Shown here: positions 8,029-16,583 of the stretch, piece after piece
Numbering within the stretch: the stretch's first letter is position 1
Layout: the number at the start of each line of letters is the position of its first letter
Assembly (NCBI GenBank): GCA_003367665.1
Contig: QKXI01000009.1
Location: 100-64,099, forward strand
Direction of reading: 5' to 3'
Origin: Leifsonia sp. ku-ls
Lineage (GTDB): Bacteria; Actinomycetota; Actinomycetes; Actinomycetales; Microbacteriaceae
DNA: 64,000 bases
Program-made: the position numbers and the translations under genes
Notes under the pieces: model-generated
Databases searched by the model: none
What the model was told of the DNA's origin: nothing
What the model saw: the letters and a program-made list of their open reading frames with translations, nothing else

Positions 8029-9615
8029 ATGGTGAGAGCAGCGACGGACGATCGGTCGACGGCCTGGGCGGGCGATCCGGGCGAGCTCGTCTACGGCCTG
8101 GACCTGTCCCGATTCGCCGACAGCGACGGGGACGGGTTCGGCGACTTCGCGGGGGCGCTCGAGCACCTCGACTACCTGGCTTCGCTCGGCGTGACCTGGA
8201 TCTGGCTGCTGCCGTTCTACCCGAGCGCCCGCCGCGACAACGGCTACGACGTCGACGATCACTGTGCGATCGACCCGCGTTTCGGCGACCTGGACGGGCT
8301 GCGCGCCCTGCTCGCCCGCGCCCACGAGCTCGGGATGCGGGTGCTCATCGACGCGGTGCTGCACCACACCTCCGACCGGCACCCCTGGTTCGTCGCCGCC
8401 TGTGCCGACCCGGACGGGCCGGCCGGCCGGTTCTATATCTGGAGCGACGACGACTCGGTCGAGCCGGGTGACCATCCCATGTTCCCCGGCGAGGAGGACA
8501 GCGTCTGGGCGTACGACGAACGCGCCGGCACGTTCTACCACCACCAGTTCTACGCGTTCCAGCCGGACCTCAACGCCACGGACCCGGACGTGTTCGAGGA
8601 GATCGTGCACGTCCTGACGTTCTGGCTCGGGGTCGGCGTCGATGGCTTCCGCATCGACGCCGCCCTGCTGCTCGTGCAGGGGAAGGGCCGCCCGGACACG
8701 GACGTGGACGACGGCTCGTTCTTCGACCGGCTGCGCTCCCGGCTGCGCGAGGTGCGGCCGGACGTCGCCCTGATCGCCGAGGCCGACGAGCCGCCGGAGC
8801 TGATGGCCGCGCTGATCGAGCGCGGCCGGTTCGACGCGGTGATCGACTTCACGCTGAACAACTCGCTCGTGCTGGCGCTCACCCGTGGCCGCGCCGAGCC
8901 GCTGCTCGACGCGCTGGCGCGCCTCGACGCCAGCATCCCGCCGGACGCCCGGCTGAACTTCCTGCACAACGCGGACGAGATCGACCTGCAGCAGCTGACC
9001 GACGACGAACGCCGGGAGGCGTTCGAGCACTTCGCTCCGGACCCGGAGATGCTGATCTACGGCCGCGGGATTCGGCGCGGCTGGGCGCCCATGATGGAGC
9101 ACGAGCAGCGGGTGCGGCTCACGATCAGCCTGCTGCATGCGCTCCCCGGCGTCCCCCTGCTGCTCGCCGGCCAGGAGCTCGGCGTCGGCGACGACCTGAC
9201 CGTGGAGGGCCGCGGGGCCGCCCGCACGACCATGCAGTGGGACGCGACGCGCTGGGGCGGTTTCACCACCGCCGCCGAGTCGCCGCTCACCCTTCCGGCG
9301 CAGACCGAGCCCGGCTTCGGCTACCCGACCGTGAACGTGCGTGCGCAGGAGGACGACCCGGACTCCCTGCTCGCCCTCACCCGCCGGCTCGCCCGTCTCC
9401 GCCACGAGCGCGGCGCGGACGCCGGCGGCTGGACCGCCCTCGACCTCGGGCGTCCGGAGGTGCTGGCGCTGCGGCGCGACGGGATCGTCACGCTGCACAA
9501 CCTCTCGCACGAGGCGGTCGACGTGCCCCTCGACGGCGCAGGGGAGCCGCTGGTCGCGGAGGAATGGGACGGACGCCGCCTCGGCCCGTACGGCTTCGCC
9601 TGGCTGGCGAGCTGA
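8029..9615 (+). CDS. GH13 alpha-amylase-family protein, trehalose-synthase-like
   Basis: This 528-residue (beta/alpha)8 glycoside hydrolase resembles trehalose synthase (maltose to trehalose) or alpha-glucosidase. Visible features are YGLDLSRFADSDGDGFGDF at the N terminus, DNGYDV, the nucleophile Asp in GVDGFRIDAALL (about residue 208), the acid/base Glu in LIAEADEP (about 248) and the third Asp in FLHNADEIDL (about 310). Two nearly invariant positions differ: region I reads DAVLHH instead of DxVxNH, and region IV reads HNAD where NHD is expected, so the substrate-binding His is Ala. ATG 8029 is used; GTG 8032 has better spacing to GGAGG (8023-8027). Specificity is uncertain. Confidence 0.8.
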   Translation: MVRAATDDRSTAWAGDPGELVYGLDLSRFADSDGDGFGDFAGALEHLDYLASLGVTWIWLLPFYPSARRDNGYDVDDHCAIDPRFGDLDGLRALLARAHELGMRVLIDAVLHHTSDRHPWFVAACADPDGPAGRFYIWSDDDSVEPGDHPMFPGEEDSVWAYDERAGTFYHHQFYAFQPDLNATDPDVFEEIVHVLTFWLGVGVDGFRIDAALLLVQGKGRPDTDVDDGSFFDRLRSRLREVRPDVALIAEADEPPELMAALIERGRFDAVIDFTLNNSLVLALTRGRAEPLLDALARLDASIPPDARLNFLHNADEIDLQQLTDDERREAFEHFAPDPEMLIYGRGIRRGWAPMMEHEQRVRLTISLLHALPGVPLLLAGQELGVGDDLTVEGRGAARTTMQWDATRWGGFTTAAESPLTLPAQTEPGFGYPTVNVRAQEDDPDSLLALTRRLARLRHERGADAGGWTALDLGRPEVLALRRDGIVTLHNLSHEAVDVPLDGAGEPLVAEEWDGRRLGPYGFAWLAS

Positions 9616-9646
9616 GCCGGCGCCCGGGCGGCGTGGCCTGCGGCCG

Positions 9647-10183
9647 TCACGGTCCGACGTGGAACCGTCCGATCCTGGTCACGCCGTCGCTGGCGTACAC
9701 GGGCAGCCACTGGCCGTCCGGGTGCCGGCGCAGCCGCTCCTCCTGCTGCCGGAGCGCCTGGGCCGGAGAGGTGGGCTCCGGGCCGCCGAACTCGGCCTCG
9801 GTGAGGTCTTTGCTGAGCACGTAGCCGGTGACCGGCGCTCCGCTGGCGTCCTCGCCCTCGACCAGGATCAGGTCGGGCGCGACCGGGCTCGCCCCCTGCG
9901 CGCCGTATGTCTGACCGCGGGCGTTCCTCGGCCAGGCCGGGACGGAGGCGTACGAGGGCGCGGCCCCCGGCTGCGCGCCGGGAAGGGCGATCCATCCCGG
10001 CGCCCCGGCCACCACGGCGGACGCCGCGACGCTCAGGACCGCGGCCGCGGCGACTCCGCCACCGACCAGCCACTGCGTCCGTCGACGCCGACGGACCCGC
10101 CTGGGGTCGGTGTCCGAGCGCACGCGGTCGGCGAGCGCTGCTTCGAGAGCGTCGCTGCGGCGCGGATCGAAGGCGACGTTCAT
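9647..10183 (-). CDS. Membrane protein paired with an ECF sigma factor, probable anti-sigma or regulator
   Basis: This 178-residue protein has a charged N-terminal cytosolic segment of about 40 residues ending in an Arg cluster (RRVRRRRR), one membrane helix at about residues 40-62, and an extracytoplasmic Pro/Ala-rich region containing APDLILVEGEDASG and GYVLSKDL. The start overlaps the stop of the ECF sigma gene by four bases, so they are translationally coupled. The topology and position are those of an anti-sigma or sigma-linked sensor, but no zinc anti-sigma motif (HxxxCxxC) is present. Function is assigned from context only. Confidence 0.6.
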   Translation of the reverse strand: MNVAFDPRRSDALEAALADRVRSDTDPRRVRRRRRTQWLVGGGVAAAAVLSVAASAVVAGAPGWIALPGAQPGAAPSYASVPAWPRNARGQTYGAQGASPVAPDLILVEGEDASGAPVTGYVLSKDLTEAEFGGPEPTSPAQALRQQEERLRRHPDGQWLPVYASDGVTRIGRFHVGP

Positions 10184-10764
10184 CGCATGCTCCTGATCTC
10201 GTCGGGGGAGAGGTCGAGGGCGACGATCTCCGCGAGCGTCCTTCTGGCGCGCGACAGCCGGGACTTCACGGTGCCGGCCGGAACCCGGAGAAGCGTGGCG
10301 ACCTGATCGGTGCTCAGCTCCTCCAGCACGCAGAGGCTGAGGATCTCGCGGTCGCGGTCGGTGAGCCGATCGAAGGATCGGCGGACCCTGGCGGCGACGT
10401 GGTCGCGGTCGGCACGATCGAGGACCTCGTCACTGTGGTCGCGATGCGGTTCTCCCGGCGGCAGCTTCGCGAGGAGCGCCTGGTGCCGACGCAGGGCGCG
10501 GACGTTGTTGCGCGCGAGATGCGAGGCCGTGACGAGCAGCCACGGCAACAGCGAGGGGCCCGAGGTGCGGATGCGGCCCCGCTTCCTCCAGGCTTCCGCG
10601 AACGTCAGCGCGACCAGGTCCTCCGCGTCCGACGGAGTGGCGGCCAGACGGAGCACGGGGCGGAACACGCGGTCGCGGTGCCGCCGGAACAGCGCGGCGA
10701 ACGCGTCGCCGTCCCCGGCACGGGCACGGTCGAGCAGCTCCTCGTCCGTCGGTTCGTCGTCCAC
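10180..10764 (-). CDS. ECF-type RNA polymerase sigma factor
   Basis: This 194-residue protein has sigma-70 region 2 at residues 20-85 (FAALFRRHRDRVFRPVLRL, then SDAEDLVALTFAEAWRKR) and region 4 at residues 125-180 (LTDRDREILSLCVLEELST, then VATLLRVPAGTVKSRLSRAR). It directs transcription of an unknown regulon. GTG 10764 gives the usual ECF length. An upstream GTG at 10878 would add about 38 Arg/Cys-rich residues that do not look like a sigma factor. The downstream membrane gene overlaps by four bases and probably controls its activity. Confidence 0.88.
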   Translation of the reverse strand: MDDEPTDEELLDRARAGDGDAFAALFRRHRDRVFRPVLRLAATPSDAEDLVALTFAEAWRKRGRIRTSGPSLLPWLLVTASHLARNNVRALRRHQALLAKLPPGEPHRDHSDEVLDRADRDHVAARVRRSFDRLTDRDREILSLCVLEELSTDQVATLLRVPAGTVKSRLSRARRTLAEIVALDLSPDEIRSMR

Positions 10765-10883
10765 GGCCTGTAATGTCCGGCACTCGCCGATCGGTTCCGC
10801 ATCCGCCCCGCTGTCGAGCGCGACCGCCCGCCTTCGACACCGCGTACAGCGCAGCATCCTGCGGCCGCGGCCTACCATCGCAG

Positions 10884-10915
10884 TGCGCGCGGCCGGTCGT
10901 GGAAGGCCGCGCGCA
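10884..10915 (-). terminator. Hairpin terminator after the aldose epimerase gene
   Basis: An 11-bp GC stem (TGCGCGCGGCC with GGCCGCGCGCA) and a 10-nt loop lie 22 nt past the epimerase stop. The T-rich run (TCTTCTTTG) is on the plus-strand side, so on the minus strand it acts without a U tract. Confidence 0.6.
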
Positions 10916-10936
10916 TCTTCTTTGTGCGGGCGCGCC

Positions 10937-11860
10937 TCAGATCGCGCGGATCGTCCAGGATGCCGAGGCCGAGGCGCCCGGCTCGAGCACGATCAGGTCG
11001 GTGCCCGAGTTGTAGGCGTCCGGCGGGCAGGTCATCGGCTCGACGGCGAGCCCGAGGCGGTTCAGTTCCGGCACCGGCTGGTCGGCGGTGTGGACCTGGA
11101 CCCATGGGCACTCCTCACCCCAGACCATCTCGACGCCCGTCCCTCCCTGCGCCGTGACGCGGACGATCGTCTCGCCGTCGGCCGAACGGCCCAGGTCGGT
11201 GAACGCGTGGTCGATGAACGTGTCGCCGATCGGTCGCGGGGTGCGGAAGTCCCAGATCCCGCCCTCCGCCGTCTCCACGTCGGCGAGCCCGGTCGGGATG
11301 AGGCGGTCCTCGGTGACCTCCAGGACCTGACCCGCGAGCAGTTCCAGCGTCCAGTCGTCCACGCGTCCGGCGCCGGCGACCAGGTACGGGTGCGGCCCGG
11401 TGCCCCACGGCGCCGCGGTCGGCCCGGTGTTCGTTCCGGTCACGGTCGTGTGCAGGCCGGTCTCGTCGAGCGAGAACGCGACGCTCACCTCGACGCGGTG
11501 CGGGTAGCCCGCCTGCGCCTCGATGGTGGCGACGAAGGTCACGCTGTCGGCCGCGCGGTCCACCGCGGCGAAGTCGAGCCAGGCGGCGAGGCCGTGGAGG
11601 GCGTGCCCGCGGTTGGGCTCGGTGAGCGGCAGCTGCTGCTCGACGCCGTCGAAGGTGTAGCGTCCGTCCACCACCCGGTTCGGCCACGGCGCCAGCGTCG
11701 CGCCACGGAACGCGGGCCGCACCTCGTCGGCGTCGAACGGCACGACGAGGTCGCGCCCGTCGAACTGCAGCGTCCGCAGCGTCGCGCCCACCGACGCGAT
11801 CGTGGCGTGGTAGTCGCCGGCGGTCAGACCGAAGTGGGTTCCCGAGATCGGAGTGCTCAT
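10937..11860 (-). CDS. Aldose 1-epimerase family protein
   Basis: This 307-residue cytosolic beta-sandwich mutarotase interconverts alpha and beta anomers of a hexose or hexose phosphate. The catalytic His is in NRGHALHGLAAW (about residue 85), a second conserved His is in GTGPHPYLVAG (about 157), and the catalytic Glu is in LGLAVEPMTCPPDAYN (about 277). All key residues are present and length is normal. GGGGG directly precedes the ATG. It lies 22 bp downstream of the pucR-type gene on the same strand and could be expressed with it, although the functions look unrelated. The sugar is not determined. Confidence 0.88.
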   Translation of the reverse strand: MSTPISGTHFGLTAGDYHATIASVGATLRTLQFDGRDLVVPFDADEVRPAFRGATLAPWPNRVVDGRYTFDGVEQQLPLTEPNRGHALHGLAAWLDFAAVDRAADSVTFVATIEAQAGYPHRVEVSVAFSLDETGLHTTVTGTNTGPTAAPWGTGPHPYLVAGAGRVDDWTLELLAGQVLEVTEDRLIPTGLADVETAEGGIWDFRTPRPIGDTFIDHAFTDLGRSADGETIVRVTAQGGTGVEMVWGEECPWVQVHTADQPVPELNRLGLAVEPMTCPPDAYNSGTDLIVLEPGASASASWTIRAI

Positions 11861-11882
11861 CCCCCCATTCTCGTGGATGGGC

Positions 11883-13334
11883 TCAGGCGGTCGCGCGCAG
11901 GGCCGCGTACAGGTCGGCGCGGGCCGAGAAGGCCGACAGGTCGCGCCCGAGCAGGCGCTCCGCCTCGGCGACGCGGGCGCGCAGGGTGTGGCGGTGGATG
12001 CCGAGCTGCCGGGCGGCGACGTCGTACACGCCGTCGGCGTCGAGCCAGGTGCGCAGGATGCCCGGCAGGGTCGGATCGGCGGCGTACAGCGGCTCTAGCG
12101 CGGTCGCGGCGACGGCGCGGGCGTCGGGCGTGCGGAGCAGCTCCAGCATCCCGGCCGCGGCCACGTCGTCGAAGGAGGCGATCGGGTCGTCCGCGGTGGC
12201 GCGATTGCGTGCGGCGGCCGCCTGCTCGAGCGCGGCCGGGAGCCCGCCGAAGCCGGTGGGGGACGACACCCCGCCGCGCAGGTCGAACCGGCCGGCCAGC
12301 GTCGACGGCACGGCGTCGTCGCCGAGCACGACGAGGTCCTGGCCGTCGCGGGCGAAGAAGGCCTCGGCGTTCGACTCCAGCCAGTCGGCCGCCGCGGCCA
12401 CGCCGCCCCCACTCAGCACGGCCACGCGGAACGGCGGCTGCGGCAGCGCGCCGAGCACCGGCTCCGCGATCGAGGCCGCTACCGCCGTGTCGCCGGCGAC
12501 GAGCGCCCGCCACACGGCCGTGCGCAGCCGCGACCGGGCCGCGTCGGCGGCGCGCGACTGCTCCAGCGCCAGGCCGGCGAGCGCGACGACGCCGGTCACC
12601 ACCTGCTGCGCGGCGGCGTCCAGGCCCTCGGAGCCGATGGCCAGCACGCCGCGCAGCCGGCCGGCCGCGCCGAGTGTCTGCAGCGCGAACGGTCCGGCGT
12701 CCGTGCCGACCGTTCCCGCGGCCCGTCGTCCGCTCCGAAGAAGCGGGTCCGCCGCCTCCACCAGGGCGCGGCGAGCGCGGGCGTCCACCGCGCCGGCGGG
12801 GTACGACCGGGCGACGGCGCCGTCGGCGCCCACCAGAGCGACCGGCCGCTCGATCTGGCGCGACAGCTCCGACAGCACAGCGCCGAGCGCGTCCGGACGG
12901 AGCGCGGCAAGGGAGATGGCCCGCGACGCGCGGAGCGCCCAGGTGTTCCTGGCGTACGCGTCGGCCGCGACCCGGTCGGCGACGAACCGCACCACCGCGA
13001 TGAACGGCGTCCGGTACGGCACCTCGAACAGCGGGAGACCGTGCCGCGTGCACGCCTCGATCAACGTCTCGGGCGTCCCGGCCCGCACCACCTCGGTGCC
13101 GAAGCCGAGCGCGGCGATGCCGTGCGCGGAGAGGCGCGCGACGTAGGCCTCCGCGTCCTCCGGCGGCTCGGTGACCAGCAGCACCTGGCCGGGGGAGAGG
13201 AACGGCGTCGGGTCGGGAAGGTCGGAGCTGTGCGCCCAGGCGAGCGGCGCGTCCAGGTCGCCGGCGGCGGGCGGTGTCAGCAGGCGCAGGCCGAGCTCCG
13301 GCCGTGCGAGCAGCTGCGTGAGGGTCGCGGGCAT
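11883..13334 (-). CDS. PucR-family transcriptional regulator, probable GABA-catabolism activator
   Basis: This 483-residue regulator has an N-terminal PucR sensor domain (residues 5-120, with WAHSSDLPDPTPFL and GQVLLVTEPPEDAEAYV), a GAF-like central part, and a C-terminal PucR helix-turn-helix (about residues 415-465: LRTWLDADGVYDVAARQLGI, then HRHTLRARVAEAERLLG). ATG 13334 has GGAG five bases upstream; a longer frame to 13391 overlaps the promoter. It is divergent from gabT-gabD and likely activates them in response to GABA or a related amine. A good -10 (TACAAT, 13374-13379, minus strand) lies in the 92-bp intergenic region. Confidence 0.87.
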   Translation of the reverse strand: MPATLTQLLARPELGLRLLTPPAAGDLDAPLAWAHSSDLPDPTPFLSPGQVLLVTEPPEDAEAYVARLSAHGIAALGFGTEVVRAGTPETLIEACTRHGLPLFEVPYRTPFIAVVRFVADRVAADAYARNTWALRASRAISLAALRPDALGAVLSELSRQIERPVALVGADGAVARSYPAGAVDARARRALVEAADPLLRSGRRAAGTVGTDAGPFALQTLGAAGRLRGVLAIGSEGLDAAAQQVVTGVVALAGLALEQSRAADAARSRLRTAVWRALVAGDTAVAASIAEPVLGALPQPPFRVAVLSGGGVAAAADWLESNAEAFFARDGQDLVVLGDDAVPSTLAGRFDLRGGVSSPTGFGGLPAALEQAAAARNRATADDPIASFDDVAAAGMLELLRTPDARAVAATALEPLYAADPTLPGILRTWLDADGVYDVAARQLGIHRHTLRARVAEAERLLGRDLSAFSARADLYAALRATA

Positions 13335-13413
13335 CGGGCTCCATCCGCCAGGGTGTCGATCGTCGGCGAAGCGATTGTACGTCGCGTCCACCGCGTTCGG
13401 GGTCCGCGCTTCC

Positions 13414-13419
13414 TACGAT
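13414..13419 (+). promoter_or_regulatory. -10 box of gabT (leaderless)
   Basis: TACGAT ends 7 nt before the gabT ATG at 13427, with no ribosome site between, which predicts transcription starting at or next to the A of the start codon. No clear -35 is visible, consistent with dependence on the PucR-type activator. Confidence 0.55.
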
Positions 13420-13426
13420 TCCGGAC

Positions 13427-14788
13427 ATGAGCATCCTCGACACCGCCATCGACACCCCCGTCGGCGGACCCACGCTCCCGCAGGAGCGCCGGCTCGTCAC
13501 CCCGATCCCCGGCCCCGAGTCGCGCAAGCGCGCCGAGCGGAAGGCGCAGGCCGTCGCGGCCGGCGTCGGCGCCACGATCCCCGTCTACACCGTCGCCGCC
13601 GGCGGTGGCGTGCTGGTGGACGTGGACGGCAACTCGCTCATCGACTTCGGCTCCGGCATCGCCGTCACCGGCGTGGGCAACTCCGCCCCGCGCGTGGTCG
13701 ACGCCGTCACCGCGCAGGTCGCCGCCTTCACGCACACCTGCTTCACGGTCGCGCCGTACGACTCCTACGTCGACGTGGCCGAGGCGCTCAACCGCCTCAC
13801 GCCCGGCGACTTCGCCAAGCGAAGCGCCCTGTTCAACTCCGGAGCGGAGGCCGTCGAGAACGCGGTCAAGATCGCCCGGCACTACACCGGCAAGCAGGCC
13901 GTCGTCGCGTTCGACCACGCCTACCACGGCCGCACCAACCTCACGATGGGGCTCACCGCCAAGAACCAGCCGTACAAGAACGGCTTCGGCCCGTTCGCGC
14001 CGGAGATCTACCGTGCGCCGCTCAGCTACCCGCTGCGCGACGGCGGCCTGACCGGCGCCGAGGCCGCGAAGCGCGCCATCACGATGATCGAGAAGCAGAT
14101 CGGCGCGGCCAACCTCGCCGCCCTCATCATCGAGCCGATCCAGGGCGAGGGCGGCTTCATCGTGCCGGCCGACGGCTTCCTCCCGGCGCTCCAGGCCTGG
14201 GCCAACGCGAACGGCGTCGTCTTCATCGCCGACGAGGTGCAGACCGGGTTCGCCCGTACCGGCACCATGTTCGCCTCCGAGCAGTTCGGCATCGTCCCCG
14301 ACCTCATCGTCACGGCCAAGGGCATCGCGGGCGGCCTGCCGCTCTCCGCGGTCACCGGCCGCGCCGAGATCATGGACGCGCCGCAGGTCGGCGGACTCGG
14401 CGGCACCTACGGCGGCAACCCGCTCGCGTGCGTCGCCGCGCTCGCCGCGATCGAGACCTACGAGACCGAGGACCTCGCCGCACGCGCCCGCCAGATCGGC
14501 GACATCCTGTTCGAGAAGCTGGGCGCGCTCCGCGACGCCGACCCGCGCGTCGCCGAGGTGCGCGGCCGCGGCGCCATGGTCGCGATCGAGCTCGTCGACC
14601 CGTCCACCGGGGAGCCGGACGCGGCGCTGACCGCGAAGGTCGCCGCCGCCGCCCACGCCGCCGGCGTCGTGCTGCTCACCTGCGGCACCTACGGCAACGT
14701 GATCCGCTTCCTTCCGCCGCTCAGCATCCCGGACCACCTGCTCATCGAGGGCCTCGACGTCGTCGCGGAGGCGGTGGCCGGAGCATGA
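13427..14788 (+). CDS. gabT: 4-aminobutyrate aminotransferase
   Basis: This 453-residue class-III PLP aminotransferase transfers the amino group of GABA to 2-oxoglutarate, giving succinic semialdehyde and glutamate. It contains FNSGAEAVENAVKIARHYTG (cofactor phosphate region), AYHGRTNLTMGLTAK, the PLP-stacking FIADEVQTGFARTG near residue 268, and the Schiff-base Lys in VTAKGIAGGLPLSAV near 300. Length and motifs match actinobacterial GabT. The ATGA overlap with the next gene couples it to the semialdehyde dehydrogenase. Confidence 0.93.
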   Translation: MSILDTAIDTPVGGPTLPQERRLVTPIPGPESRKRAERKAQAVAAGVGATIPVYTVAAGGGVLVDVDGNSLIDFGSGIAVTGVGNSAPRVVDAVTAQVAAFTHTCFTVAPYDSYVDVAEALNRLTPGDFAKRSALFNSGAEAVENAVKIARHYTGKQAVVAFDHAYHGRTNLTMGLTAKNQPYKNGFGPFAPEIYRAPLSYPLRDGGLTGAEAAKRAITMIEKQIGAANLAALIIEPIQGEGGFIVPADGFLPALQAWANANGVVFIADEVQTGFARTGTMFASEQFGIVPDLIVTAKGIAGGLPLSAVTGRAEIMDAPQVGGLGGTYGGNPLACVAALAAIETYETEDLAARARQIGDILFEKLGALRDADPRVAEVRGRGAMVAIELVDPSTGEPDAALTAKVAAAAHAAGVVLLTCGTYGNVIRFLPPLSIPDHLLIEGLDVVAEAVAGA

Positions 14789-16269
14789 CCATCGTCGACA
14801 CCACCGCGGAGCTGACCGCGCGCGAGAGCGAGCTGCTCTCCCGCGTCCCCGACGGCCTCTACATCGGCGGCGCCTGGGAGGCCGGCAGCCGCGAGCAGAT
14901 CGCGGTGCAGGACCCGGCGACCGGACGCGTCATCAAGCGCATCGCCAACGCCACGCCCGAGGACGGCATCCGCGCGCTGGACGCCGCCGCCGCGGCCGCC
15001 GACTCCTGGGCCGCCACCGCGCCGCGCGTGCGCGCCGAGATCCTCCGCCGCGCGTTCGACCTGCTGCAGGAGCGCCGCGAGGACTTCGCGCTGCTGATGA
15101 CGCTCGAGATGGGCAAGCCGCTCGCGGAGGCGAACGGCGAGGTCACCTACGGCGGCGAGTTCCTGCGCTGGTTCTCCGAGGAGGCCGTGCGCATCTCCGG
15201 CCGGTACGGGCAGAACCCCGAGGGCACCGGCACCATGGTCGTGTCGCAGCGACCCGTCGGGCCGTGCTACCTGATCACGCCGTGGAACTTCCCGCTCGCC
15301 ATGGCCACGCGCAAGATCGCGCCGGCGCTCGCCGCGGGCTGCACGGTGGTCGTCAAGCCGGCCGAGCTGACCCCGCTGACCACCCTGTTCTTCGCCCAGC
15401 TGCTGGAGGACGCCGGTGTGCCGGCGGGCGTGGTCAACATCATCCCGACCAGCACGGCGCGCGCGGTGTCCGAGCCGATCATCGCCGACCCGCGGCTGCG
15501 CAAGCTGTCGTTCACCGGCTCCACCCCGGTCGGCCGCACCCTGCTCGCGCAGGCCGGCCAGAACGTCCTGCGGACGTCGATGGAGCTGGGCGGCAACGCC
15601 CCGTTCGTCGTCTTCGAGGACGCCGACCTGGACAAGGCGGTCGAGGGTGCGATGCTCGCCAAGTTCCGCAACATCGGCCAGGCGTGCACCGCCGCCAACC
15701 GGTTCATCGTGCACGAGGCGGTGGCGGAGGAGTTCGCCCGCCGCGTGACCGAGAAGGTCCAGGCCATGCGGCTCGGCCGCGGCACCGACGACGGCGTGAC
15801 CATCGGCCCGCTGATCGACGACCGCGCGGTGGCCTCGATGGCCGCCCTGGTCCAGGACGCGGTCGCCCGCGGCGCGCGCGTCCTCACCGGCGGCAACGCA
15901 CCGGAGGGCGACGGCTTCTTCTTCGAGCCGACCGTCATCGCCGACGTGCAGCCGGGCAGCGACATCCTGCGCGAGGAGATCTTCGGCCCGATCCTGGCGA
16001 TCTCCACGTTCTCCACCGAGGACGAGGCGGTCGCCGCCGCCAACGGCACGGAGTACGGCCTTGTCGGCTACGTGTTCACCCAGGACCTGGCGCGCGGGCA
16101 GCGGATGATCGACCGCGTCGAGACCGGCATGATGGGCCTCAACACGGGCCTCGTCTCCAACGCGGCCGCACCGTTCGGCGGCGTGAAGCAGTCGGGACTC
16201 GGCCGCGAGGGCGGGCTCGAGGGCATCCACGAGTACCTCAGCACGAAGTACACGCTGATCCCGGCCTGA
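14785..16269 (+). CDS. gabD: Succinate-semialdehyde dehydrogenase
   Basis: This 494-residue NAD(P)-dependent aldehyde dehydrogenase oxidises succinic semialdehyde to succinate, completing the GABA shunt begun by the upstream enzyme. Motifs are the PWNFPLAMATRKIAPALAAG substrate/cofactor stretch, FTGSTPVGR, catalytic Glu in SMELGGNAPFVVF (about residue 270) and catalytic Cys in NIGQACTAANRF (about 304), plus EEIFGPI and GGVKQSGLGREGG near the end. The start overlaps gabT by four bases; frames running further upstream are not coding. Assignment to succinic semialdehyde rests on the operon. Confidence 0.92.
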   Translation: MTIVDTTAELTARESELLSRVPDGLYIGGAWEAGSREQIAVQDPATGRVIKRIANATPEDGIRALDAAAAAADSWAATAPRVRAEILRRAFDLLQERREDFALLMTLEMGKPLAEANGEVTYGGEFLRWFSEEAVRISGRYGQNPEGTGTMVVSQRPVGPCYLITPWNFPLAMATRKIAPALAAGCTVVVKPAELTPLTTLFFAQLLEDAGVPAGVVNIIPTSTARAVSEPIIADPRLRKLSFTGSTPVGRTLLAQAGQNVLRTSMELGGNAPFVVFEDADLDKAVEGAMLAKFRNIGQACTAANRFIVHEAVAEEFARRVTEKVQAMRLGRGTDDGVTIGPLIDDRAVASMAALVQDAVARGARVLTGGNAPEGDGFFFEPTVIADVQPGSDILREEIFGPILAISTFSTEDEAVAAANGTEYGLVGYVFTQDLARGQRMIDRVETGMMGLNTGLVSNAAAPFGGVKQSGLGREGGLEGIHEYLSTKYTLIPA

Positions 16270-16302
16270 CCGGGAGCACGCGGCGAGGGCGTGCCGGCTG
16301 GT

Positions 16303-16524
16303 TCAGTCGGTGCGCCCTCGTGCGTTCAGCTCACGCTTCACGTCGTGCTCGATGAGCACGGGGACGAAGTCGCGCACGGGCGCGCCCTCGAACCCCTCGT
16401 GGTGCTTCTCGACCAGGGCGTCGATGTGCGCGCGCGGGACGTCGGGGAAGCGCTCGGCGAGCCGCTCGGCGGCGTGCTCGACGGCGATGTCCTCTTCGCT
16501 GGCGTTCTGGCGGTCGTCGCTCAT
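16303..16524 (-). CDS. Small three-helix-bundle dimerisation-domain protein
   Basis: This 73-residue acidic protein contains ERLAERFPDVPRAHIDALVE followed by RDFVPVLIEHDVKREL, the pattern of the actinobacterial three-helix bundle dimerisation domain, whose cellular role is not established. ATG 16524 (MSDDRQNASEED) has CATAAT (16531-16536, minus strand) six bases upstream, indicating a leaderless transcript. The longer frame to 16539 is not needed. It is convergent with gabD and divergent from the PhzF-like gene. Confidence 0.7.
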   Translation of the reverse strand: MSDDRQNASEEDIAVEHAAERLAERFPDVPRAHIDALVEKHHEGFEGAPVRDFVPVLIEHDVKRELNARGRTD

Positions 16525-16583
16525 GGCGCGATTATGCACCAGGAGTCTTAACGCCGGGCCTGCGCGTCTGCCAGGCTGGGGCC

